The notes under the pieces are model-generated. The model saw only the letters and a list, made by a program, of their open reading frames with translations, was not told where the DNA came from and ran no database searches. The position numbers and the translations under genes are program-made. Positions 1 through 6,159 of a stretch of 8,163 nucleotides of DNA are shown piece by piece (position 1 is the stretch's first letter; each line of letters starts with the position of its first letter). Source of the stretch: Candidatus Hikarchaeia archaeon HikBin4. Its GTDB lineage: Archaea > Halobacteriota > Halobacteria > Halobacteriales > Hikarchaeaceae. The stretch spans positions 1-8,163 of the forward strand of contig WTZT01000026.1 of assembly GCA_009889685.1 (NCBI GenBank), given 5' to 3'.

Positions 1-1276
1 TGAATGCAATGGCATGTCTCCTGGTCCTGTACATCTCAACATCCCATTTAGAAAACCTCTCGAGCCGCTTGATTCACCCGACGAATCGGTTGTAGATTTC
101 ATAAAAAATAATCCTCTTGCAGCCAAAGGTAGAGTTGGTCCTTATACTAAAATCACACCCGGAATTTCTACCATTTCTGATCAAGATCTAATAAGAATCT
201 CCAATATATTTTCCGAATCCAAAAATGGTTTAATCATAGCTGGTCCTTCTAATCCTCATTCCATTTCTTCAGACGCCCTTTCTACCCTGTCAAAATCTCT
301 TGGTTTTCCCATTTTGGCAGATCCTCTATCTGGGCTTCGTTTCGGCAAACATGTTGACTCGTCGCTCATATGTGGGGGCTATGATTCCTATCTGAATCCA
401 ATCACCACTAAAAATTGGCCAAATCCGGACGTAGTCATCCGATTTGGTGCCGCTCCAATCTCTATCCCCCTTCAAAACTATCTACTTAGGACTGAATCAT
501 ACGAATTGTTGATAGATCCCGCGGGCCAAGCACGCGATCCATCTTTTTCATCTTCAGAACTCGTTTCATGCGACCCAACTTTGTTCGCACATTCTATATC
601 TAACAGATTGTCCCTAGAACCCGGTGATTTATTCAATCATTTCTCTACCGCTGAGTCTAATTATTGGAACTTAATCGATTCCAAGAGTTTCTTCTTTGAA
701 GGATCAATTGCTTCTTCCATTTTAGACATCTCTTCCGACAATTCAACAATTATCATATCAAATAGTATGCCCATCAGGGACATCGACCGTTTTGGAAAAC
801 CCTCTTCTAAACAACTTACTTTAATCGGAAACCGCGGGGCAAGTGGGATTGATGGCGTAATAAGCACTGCCCTCGGGGCAGCTAGCTCCACAGATGATCA
901 AACGATTTTACTAATAGGCGACATAGCCTACTTCCATGATTTATCTGGATTATTGGCCCTCAACAAATTTAATCTTAAATTAATCATTATTGTAATCAAC
1001 AACAATGGAGGTGGTATATTTTACAGATTGCCCATCTCTAAGTATGATCCGCCATTTACTGCAGGGTTTCGAGCCCCTCACAATCTAGATTTGTCCCATT
1101 CTTCAGATTTGTATGGATTCGATTTCACTCGCGTGTCTACTATAGCGGATTTTAACCTCGCGTATAAATCTGCTATTGATAAAAACGAATCTTGCGCCAT
1201 CGAAGTTATCAGCGATCCTCTGTCTAATCAATCAATCCGTGAAAACTTACAGAACCTCGTCACCCAAAACATCTAA
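1..1276 (+). CDS. menD: MenD, 2-succinyl-5-enolpyruvyl-6-hydroxy-3-cyclohexene-1-carboxylate synthase (5'-partial)
   Basis: This thiamine-diphosphate enzyme condenses isochorismate with decarboxylated 2-oxoglutarate to give SEPHCHC, the first committed step of menaquinone synthesis. The frame is open to the left edge (first full codon at 2), so the ATG at 14 is internal; it lies just before the GPVHLNIPF motif that in MenD follows the N-terminal PYR domain. About 170 residues, including the catalytic glutamate, are therefore outside the window. Counting from the codon at 14, the visible part has NSMPIRD (residues 250-256; S251 and R255 match the substrate-binding Ser/Arg of E. coli MenD), GNRGASGIDG (R274), the ThDP/Mg motif starting G302-D303 and ending at N329-N331, then GGGIF with I335, F336 and L339 in the MenD spacing. 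These motifs separate it from other ThDP enzymes such as acetolactate synthase. Serine content is high (58 of 420). The stop is TAA, and menB follows after about 60 bases. Confidence 0.97.
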   Translation, partial: ECNGMSPGPVHLNIPFRKPLEPLDSPDESVVDFIKNNPLAAKGRVGPYTKITPGISTISDQDLIRISNIFSESKNGLIIAGPSNPHSISSDALSTLSKSLGFPILADPLSGLRFGKHVDSSLICGGYDSYLNPITTKNWPNPDVVIRFGAAPISIPLQNYLLRTESYELLIDPAGQARDPSFSSSELVSCDPTLFAHSISNRLSLEPGDLFNHFSTAESNYWNLIDSKSFFFEGSIASSILDISSDNSTIIISNSMPIRDIDRFGKPSSKQLTLIGNRGASGIDGVISTALGAASSTDDQTILLIGDIAYFHDLSGLLALNKFNLKLIIIVINNNGGGIFYRLPISKYDPPFTAGFRAPHNLDLSHSSDLYGFDFTRVSTIADFNLAYKSAIDKNESCAIEVISDPLSNQSIRENLQNLVTQNI

Positions 1277-1285
1277 TCAGTAACC

Positions 1286-1311
1286 CAAAAAAGAAACCCC
1301 CATCTTTTTTG
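1286..1311 (+). repeat. Perfect 8-bp inverted repeat between menD and menB
   Basis: The left arm CAAAAAAG (1286-1293) and right arm CTTTTTTG (1304-1311) are exact reverse complements around a 10-base C-rich loop. The hairpin starts 10 bases after the menD stop and ends 24 bases before the preferred menB start. The right arm includes six Ts. Archaeal termination and mRNA 3' ends are often T-rich, so this could be a weak terminator, an RNA-processing site that sets the menD/menB ratio, or an operator. The stem is mostly A:U and weak, and chance is possible in AT-rich intergenic DNA. Confidence 0.45.
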
Positions 1312-1335
1312 ATTCTCCCACCTAACTACTCTTAT

Positions 1336-2211
1336 ATGTCATCTTCTATTATGGACGAAACTAAATGGGTTTCACTAGATATCGCAAAATTTGAAGATAT
1401 AACTTACCATAAAGAAAAAGACGGAAATTCCGTCCGAATAGCATTCAATAGACCTGAAGTCCGAAATGCTTTTCGACCAAAAACGATCGACGAACTGTAT
1501 GTTGCACTAGATCATGCTAGAATGCAAACAGATGTCGCTTGTGTAATCTTGACAGGAAATGGACCCTCTTCTAAAGACGGAGAGTGGTCTTTTTGTTCAG
1601 GTGGGGATCAAAATTATAGGGGTAAAGCTGGATACGAATATGAAAACAAGCCTTCTACTGGTCGCTTGCATATACTCGAAGTCCAAAGATTAATCCGATT
1701 TATGCCAAAACCTGTTATCGCAGTTGTACCTGGGTGGGCGGTTGGAGGTGGGCACAGTTTGCACGTCGTTTGCGATTTGACTATAGCGAGCAAAGAACAC
1801 GCAAAATTTCTTCAAACAGACGCTGATGTAGCGAGTTTTGATGGTGGATTTGGATCTGCATACTTATCAAAACAAATTGGTCAAAAAAAGGCCAGAGAAG
1901 TATTCTTTATAGGTAAAACTTACAGTGCCAAAGAGGCAAAAGAAATGGGCATGGTCAACAAAGTAGTTCCTCATACAGAATTAGAATCTACAGCCCTAGA
2001 TTGGGCCCATGAAATTAGTTCTAAATCCCCAACAGCCATTCGAATGCTCAAATATGCGTTCAACTTAGTCGACGATGGCTTAATAGGTCAGCAATTATTT
2101 GCTGGAGAGGCAACTAGACTCGCATATGGGACTGAAGAGGCAAAAGAAGGCCGAGATGCATTCCTTTCTAAACGAAAACCAGACTTTTCAGAAAGCCCCT
2201 GGTATTTTTAG
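1336..2211 (+). CDS. menB: MenB, 1,4-dihydroxy-2-naphthoyl-CoA synthase
   Basis: This crotonase-superfamily enzyme performs the intramolecular Claisen-type ring closure of o-succinylbenzoyl-CoA to DHNA-CoA in the cytoplasm. Near-diagnostic segments are RPEVRNAFRP, the oxyanion-hole segment FCSGGDQ, GWAVGGGHSLHVVCD, SFDGGFGSAYL, SPTAIRMLK and a C-terminal PDF...WYF. Counted from the start used here, D169 (in SFDGG) matches the catalytic aspartate of E. coli MenB (D163). Seven residues earlier, D162 (in QTDADV) sits where E. coli has G156 and M. tuberculosis has an aspartate. This is therefore the form with a built-in carboxylate rather than bound bicarbonate. The protein would be 291 residues. 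I chose the ATG at 1336 because it puts the first conserved Trp at residue 11, as I recall for haloarchaeal homologues; ATG 1351 is the alternative, and an upstream in-frame TTG at 1309 is unlikely because it lies in the inverted repeat. Serine content (23 of 291) is much lower than in its men neighbours. Confidence 0.97.
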   Translation: MSSSIMDETKWVSLDIAKFEDITYHKEKDGNSVRIAFNRPEVRNAFRPKTIDELYVALDHARMQTDVACVILTGNGPSSKDGEWSFCSGGDQNYRGKAGYEYENKPSTGRLHILEVQRLIRFMPKPVIAVVPGWAVGGGHSLHVVCDLTIASKEHAKFLQTDADVASFDGGFGSAYLSKQIGQKKAREVFFIGKTYSAKEAKEMGMVNKVVPHTELESTALDWAHEISSKSPTAIRMLKYAFNLVDDGLIGQQLFAGEATRLAYGTEEAKEGRDAFLSKRKPDFSESPWYF

Positions 2212-2275
2212 CTCTTTACTCTCTATTCTCACTTCGTAACTATTTTTTCTTCTCCTGTATTCAATTCAAATTGCT

Positions 2276-3214
2276 ATGGAATATGCCAAAGATTTTTTTA
2301 CCAATCCCTGGACAATTGCTATCCGTTTACATACTCTTCCTGCTATCGTCGCACCTATTTTTTTGGGAACGTGCATCGCACTTCATGATGGCATTTTTCA
2401 CCCCGTTTCGGTATTTGTAATCTTAGTATGCGCCCTTCTAATCCAAATTGGAACAAATTTGGCAAATGATTACTATGATGCTATGAACTCTGTTGACACC
2501 CCTGATAGGATTGGATTTATTCGGGCAACGGCTTCTGGACTCATCTCCCCATCTCATATGAAGCGGGCTTGGATATCTGTTTTTAGTCTTGCAATATTAC
2601 TAGGTTTTTATCTCCTGTACCTTGGTGGATTCCCTATCCTTTTAATAGGTTTACTTAGCATAGCCGCCGGGATTCTTTATACAGGAGGTCCCTATCCCTT
2701 TGGTTATCATGGTCTTGGAGATTTATTCGTATTCATTTTCTTTGGTATCGTCGCAGTTACCGGAACTTATTACATTCAAGCTGTAGCTACGCTTTCATAT
2801 TTCCCACTATGGTTCCCTCCCAATACAATTACTATGACGTCTCTTATAGCCAGTATTTCTATGGCCTCTCTAACCACTTCCATACTAGTTGTAAATAATA
2901 TACGAGATATGGAAACTGATAAAAAAGCCGGAAAACTCACTCTTTCTATTTACCTTGGAAAATTCTGGAGTAAAATGGAGTATTTATTCCTCATATCGTT
3001 GGGATTTTCTCCCCCTATTTATTTCTATATATTTCTTAATTTCTCTCCAACCATACTACTTCCTTTACTTATATCTCCGTATGCAATTTTATTGATACAC
3101 CTAGTCTTTTCAAATTCCACTTCTCACTCCTTCAATTATATTTTAAAACATACGACATTCCTAACACTATTTTTCTCCGTTCTATTTGGAATTGGAATTT
3201 TTAACCCATTTTGA
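2276..3214 (+). CDS. menA: MenA, 1,4-dihydroxy-2-naphthoate polyprenyltransferase
   Basis: This integral-membrane UbiA-family prenyltransferase joins DHNA to a polyprenyl diphosphate with loss of CO2, giving demethylmenaquinone. The first Asp-rich motif is N64-D65-Y-Y-D68 with D74 and D77 following. The second is NNIRDMETD at 207-215, with D211 and D215, followed by KKAGKLTL. Together they bind Mg-diphosphate. The NDYYDA and NNIRDMETDK forms, plus the men neighbours, point to MenA rather than UbiA, a heme O synthase or geranylgeranylglyceryl phosphate synthase. About nine hydrophobic segments are visible (roughly 19-36, 42-60, 100-118, 119-137, 147-170, 183-205, 238-256, 258-278 and 292-310), and the 312-residue length is normal. 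The start is an ATG 64 bases after menB with no Shine-Dalgarno sequence; that gap is pyrimidine-rich with a T-run at 2241-2250. The chain length of the prenyl donor cannot be read from the sequence. Confidence 0.95.
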   Translation: MEYAKDFFTNPWTIAIRLHTLPAIVAPIFLGTCIALHDGIFHPVSVFVILVCALLIQIGTNLANDYYDAMNSVDTPDRIGFIRATASGLISPSHMKRAWISVFSLAILLGFYLLYLGGFPILLIGLLSIAAGILYTGGPYPFGYHGLGDLFVFIFFGIVAVTGTYYIQAVATLSYFPLWFPPNTITMTSLIASISMASLTTSILVVNNIRDMETDKKAGKLTLSIYLGKFWSKMEYLFLISLGFSPPIYFYIFLNFSPTILLPLLISPYAILLIHLVFSNSTSHSFNYILKHTTFLTLFFSVLFGIGIFNPF

Positions 3215-3267
3215 TCCTCACAACAATCCCGAAAAAATTAATTCAATGGAGAATATTTATTATCATA

Positions 3268-4302
3268 ATGATCTCACTTCATGAATTTTCTCTAACTCTT
3301 AATAAACCTTTTTCTACCTCTTTTGGCACCCTTACTTCTAGGACCGGTTTTCTCCTTAAACTATCACACTCTGAAGTTGGCATTGGGGAATCTACTCCTC
3401 TCCATGGTTGGACCGAATCTTTGACTTCTTGTAGGGCTGCATTAATTTCTGCGAAAAAAGATACATTACTCGGGTCTCCTCCCGAAACCATACTAGAGTC
3501 TCTAGTAAATACTCCCTCCGCACGACATGGATTTTCTCTTTCCATACTCGACGATCTTTCCCACTCTAAAGGGATCCCCTTGTATCAATACCTAGGTGCA
3601 GACTATGTAAATTCTATTCCGGTCAATATTCCCATTGGAGATTCTTCGCTCACTTCTACTGTAAATCAGTGTATGGCTGCAATCAATTCCGGGGCAAAGT
3701 CTCTGAAAATAAAAATTGGAAAAAGACCCCTAAAAGAGGATTTAAAACGATTATCTGCTGTCCGAATTGCCGTTGGACCCGACGTAGAACTTCGGGCGGA
3801 TGTAAATGGAGCATGGTCACTTCGGCAAGCACAAAAAGCAATTACAAAATTAGAACAAATAGATCTGGATTATCTAGAACAACCATTGTCTATGCACGAT
3901 CTAGAAGGTCATGCAACTCTTCGAAATAGTTCTATTAACATAGCTTTGGACGAATCTTTGATTTCGAATAGTCTGACAGATATACACAAAATGGGAGCTG
4001 CGGATTTTATCATACTAAAACCAATGGTATTGGGCGGGATCGACCATTCTTATGCCCTTGCAAAAGAGGCCAGATCTCTAAACATAGAACCTATAATCAC
4101 CACTACTATCGATACAGTTGTTGCCCGAACTGCTGCAATTCACCTAGCCGCCAGCTTGGCTCCAATAAAAGCTTGTGGCCTTGCAACTGCACACCTGTTG
4201 AAAAGTGATATCTCTGCCGACCCTTCTACTTTGAAAGGGGGCAATCTGACAGTTCCACAATCCCCTGGGAATGGCGTTTTTGTAGATTGGAGTTCTATAT
4301 GA
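3268..4302 (+). CDS. menC: MenC, o-succinylbenzoate synthase
   Basis: This enolase-superfamily enzyme (muconate-lactonizing subgroup) dehydrates SHCHC to o-succinylbenzoate. The catalytic and metal-binding set is complete in the 344-residue product: K147-x-K149 (KIKIG), D178 in RADVNGAW, E204 in YLEQPL, D228 in LDES and K251 in ILKPMVLGG. This matches the Lys/Asp/Glu/Asp/Lys pattern of characterised OSB synthases. The N-terminal capping domain begins with a FSLTLNKPF segment typical of the family. I start at ATG 3268 because this segment then falls at the expected place. A TTG at 3211, overlapping the menA stop, would add 19 residues that look unlike the family. The subgroup also contains dipeptide epimerases and N-acylamino acid racemases, and the OSBS call rests on the men context. 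The stop overlaps the menE start by four bases, suggesting translational coupling. The 53-base gap after menA has an A/T-rich block at 3231-3243 that could be a weak TATA element. Confidence 0.92.
   Translation: MISLHEFSLTLNKPFSTSFGTLTSRTGFLLKLSHSEVGIGESTPLHGWTESLTSCRAALISAKKDTLLGSPPETILESLVNTPSARHGFSLSILDDLSHSKGIPLYQYLGADYVNSIPVNIPIGDSSLTSTVNQCMAAINSGAKSLKIKIGKRPLKEDLKRLSAVRIAVGPDVELRADVNGAWSLRQAQKAITKLEQIDLDYLEQPLSMHDLEGHATLRNSSINIALDESLISNSLTDIHKMGAADFIILKPMVLGGIDHSYALAKEARSLNIEPIITTTIDTVVARTAAIHLAASLAPIKACGLATAHLLKSDISADPSTLKGGNLTVPQSPGNGVFVDWSSI
4289..4292 (+). promoter_or_regulatory. Shine-Dalgarno-like GGAG before menE
   Basis: GGAG lies six bases before ATG 4299, inside the 3' end of menC. 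It supports ATG 4299 over the in-frame TTG at 4287 as the menE start. No other men gene in the window has a convincing Shine-Dalgarno sequence at this spacing. The site suits a downstream gene in an operon, whereas first genes in such archaea are often leaderless. Confidence 0.45.
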
Positions 4303-5759
4303 AAGATTTTCTTTTTTACCGGGCCCAATCGACCCCAAACCGAGTTTCTCTTTTAGACACTTCCACCGGTGAATCTTGGACCTATTCTGCGCTTAATACT
4401 GAAGTCAACAAACTTTCTACAATTTTATTTCAAGAAGGCATTCGTCCCCTGGAACGAATTGGTCTTTTTATTGATACCTCTGTACAATCGGTTTTGACTA
4501 TCTATGCCTTGCTCAGAATAGGCGCATTATGTGTACCTATCTCTAATAAATCTTCTTCGAAAGAAATATTAAATTTTATTGATGCGGCACAGATAAACAA
4601 GCTATTCTGGCAAAATAATTTCTCTAATGATTCCTCCAACTTCGGAATCCCATCCATTTCTCTTAAAAACCTTCCCTCGACCTCTTCAATCAATCTCTCC
4701 GATGTTCCCCTTTCTAGCTCCTACGAATCACAACTCGACGACACACACCTCTTGCTTTTTACCTCTGGTACTACTGGACTTTCTCCAAAAGTTGTGCCCC
4801 TCACCTACCAAAACTTATTATCTAGTTCCATCTCCTCTGCACTTAGGCTTAAAACAGATCCAAATGATGTCTGGCTATTATACTTACCATTGCACCATAT
4901 AGGGGGGCTCTCTCCTTTATTCAGATCCATTATATCCGGAACCACTCTCGCCACAATGGATTTTCCATCCTCTGAAAATCTACGATTATGTATGCAAAAA
5001 TATGGCATAACTTGCCTTTCCCTAGTACCTACTTTGCTAACCAGATTCCTAAAAGAACAAATTGACTTATCGGCTCTCAGATTACTACTACTCGGCGGTG
5101 GGCCCATTCCTGAAAATCTACTATCCCAATGCAAATCGCTTTCCATCCCTATCCATCCAACCTATGGATCAACAGAAACGTCCTCCCAAATAGCAACCGC
5201 AACTTCTTCAGATTTGCTCAAACACCCCCGAACTGTGGGTCGCCCTTTGAGTTCGTTAAACTTAGTTATCCAAAATGAAAAAAATCAACTTGTGGACGAA
5301 GGTGAATATGGAGAAATAATAGTCTCTGGACCAATGGTTTCAAAGGGCTATTTTTCTTCTGACACTTGTCAATCTAGAAAACTGTCTAATCACACTTTTA
5401 GAACAGGGGACATAGGCTACCTGAGGGATGATTTCTTATGGATAATCGGTCGTATGGACGATCTAATTATAACTGGGGGTGAAAAAGTATACCCTTCGGA
5501 AATAGAAAACGTCCTCCTAACCCACCCCCTCATCTCCGATGCAGCAGTTTTCTCAGAACCGGATGATACATGGGGCTCTAAAATAGTAGCTATCATAGTT
5601 AAAAACAATTCCACCGTTTCCGAAAAAGAAATACTTTTATTTTGTCAAAAAAAGTTATCAAATCATAAAATCCCAAAAACAATCCATTTCGCCGATTCTA
5701 TACCTAGAACTGTAACTGGAACTTTCAACTCTCGTTCGTTCGCATCTAATAACAAATAA
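4299..5759 (+). CDS. menE: MenE, o-succinylbenzoate--CoA ligase
   Basis: This ANL-superfamily acyl-CoA synthetase activates o-succinylbenzoate with ATP and transfers it to CoA. In the 486-residue product the core motifs are in order: P-loop TSGTTG (155-160) followed by K164, YGSTETSS with E293 (adenine/Mg site), TGD with D371 (ribose binding), and the hinge GRMDDLIITGGEKVYPSEIE with R385 and K396. Length is normal. The odd point is motif A10 near the C-terminus. The family pattern PRTxxGK, whose lysine drives adenylation, reads PRTVTGT here (T475, codon ACT at 5721-5723), with an intact Arg at 479. K396 of motif A8 and several lysines near 459-468 remain. The MenE assignment rests on the fold plus position in the men cluster; an acyl-CoA ligase of other specificity is possible in principle. 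Serine is abundant (66 of 486). Start ATG 4299 overlaps the menC stop (ATGA). Confidence 0.92.
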   Translation: MKDFLFYRAQSTPNRVSLLDTSTGESWTYSALNTEVNKLSTILFQEGIRPLERIGLFIDTSVQSVLTIYALLRIGALCVPISNKSSSKEILNFIDAAQINKLFWQNNFSNDSSNFGIPSISLKNLPSTSSINLSDVPLSSSYESQLDDTHLLLFTSGTTGLSPKVVPLTYQNLLSSSISSALRLKTDPNDVWLLYLPLHHIGGLSPLFRSIISGTTLATMDFPSSENLRLCMQKYGITCLSLVPTLLTRFLKEQIDLSALRLLLLGGGPIPENLLSQCKSLSIPIHPTYGSTETSSQIATATSSDLLKHPRTVGRPLSSLNLVIQNEKNQLVDEGEYGEIIVSGPMVSKGYFSSDTCQSRKLSNHTFRTGDIGYLRDDFLWIIGRMDDLIITGGEKVYPSEIENVLLTHPLISDAAVFSEPDDTWGSKIVAIIVKNNSTVSEKEILLFCQKKLSNHKIPKTIHFADSIPRTVTGTFNSRSFASNNK

Positions 5760-5785
5760 GTGTCTTCCCTTCCTCCTCACTCTTT

Positions 5786-6139
5786 ATGGCCACTTATCGA
5801 GACGTTAAAAATCTAAGTGCGGATGAAAAAAACGGTCTTAAGTTTATTTACGAATCTGGAGGTACTCATCAGAGTTCATTTTGGAAAAATCTTGGCTTAA
5901 CCTCTGCAAAAGGTGGAAAAATCATTTCTAAGTTAGTAGACCTTGACCTTGCTACTAAGGAGTCCGTAACATTTGAGGGCAGTAAGACCTATTTCGTTCG
6001 TCCATTACCTATTGAAATTGATTATTCCCTTTTAATGGCTGAAGATCATCTTTCCCCTTTTATATCTCAACGAGATATAGATGAAAATTCTGTAGAATTT
6101 ACTCAGTGGATATTAAGTTTACCCTCTCTTGAAGACTAA
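5786..6139 (+). CDS. Small winged helix-turn-helix protein, putative transcriptional regulator
   Basis: This 117-residue cytoplasmic protein has the layout of an archaeal winged-helix DNA-binding protein. Helix 1 is about 11-25, helix 2 about 27-36, and the recognition helix about 39-55 (TSAKGGKIISKLVDLDLA). A beta wing follows at 57-73, ending in KTYFVRPL. The tail (76-117) contains LLMAEDHLSPFI and FTQWILSL and may be a dimerisation or signal-binding part. I recall similar small haloarchaeal HTH proteins with a LLMA-D-LSPFI tail but cannot name a family. There is no cysteine, so a thiol redox switch or metal-cysteine site is ruled out; there is no membrane segment. It starts at an ATG 26 bases after menE in a pyrimidine-rich leader without Shine-Dalgarno, so it may be co-transcribed with the men genes. 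Regulation of those genes is only inferred from position. Confidence 0.78.
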   Translation: MATYRDVKNLSADEKNGLKFIYESGGTHQSSFWKNLGLTSAKGGKIISKLVDLDLATKESVTFEGSKTYFVRPLPIEIDYSLLMAEDHLSPFISQRDIDENSVEFTQWILSLPSLED

Positions 6140-6159
6140 CCCCGTTCAATCCTTTTCAC

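Noticed and set aside
14..16. ATG at 14 as the start of menD
   Set aside because: The frame is open to position 2, and the codon sits just before GPVHLN, a motif that lies about 170 residues into MenD. The gene is cut by the window edge.
1309..1335. TTG at 1309 as the menB start
   Set aside because: The extra nine residues look unlike the family, and the codon is inside the inverted repeat. ATG 1336 gives the expected N-terminal length.
2262..2273. Small palindrome CAATT-CA-AATTG just before menA
   Set aside because: Five-base arms of A/T-rich sequence are expected by chance here, and there is no second copy to suggest an operator.
3211..3267. TTG at 3211 as the menC start, overlapping menA
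   Set aside because: It would add 19 hydrophobic and basic residues before the normal N-terminal strand of the enolase-superfamily capping domain. ATG 3268 fits the family.
3268..4302. menC product as a dipeptide epimerase or N-acylamino acid racemase
   Set aside because: The fold and catalytic residues alone do not exclude this, but the gene sits between menA and menE with a four-base overlap, which makes o-succinylbenzoate synthase far more likely.
4627..5146. Open frames on both strands inside menE (4627-4902 +, 4805-5146 -)
   Set aside because: They lie wholly within menE, whose motifs are intact across the region, and their translations show no recognisable domain.
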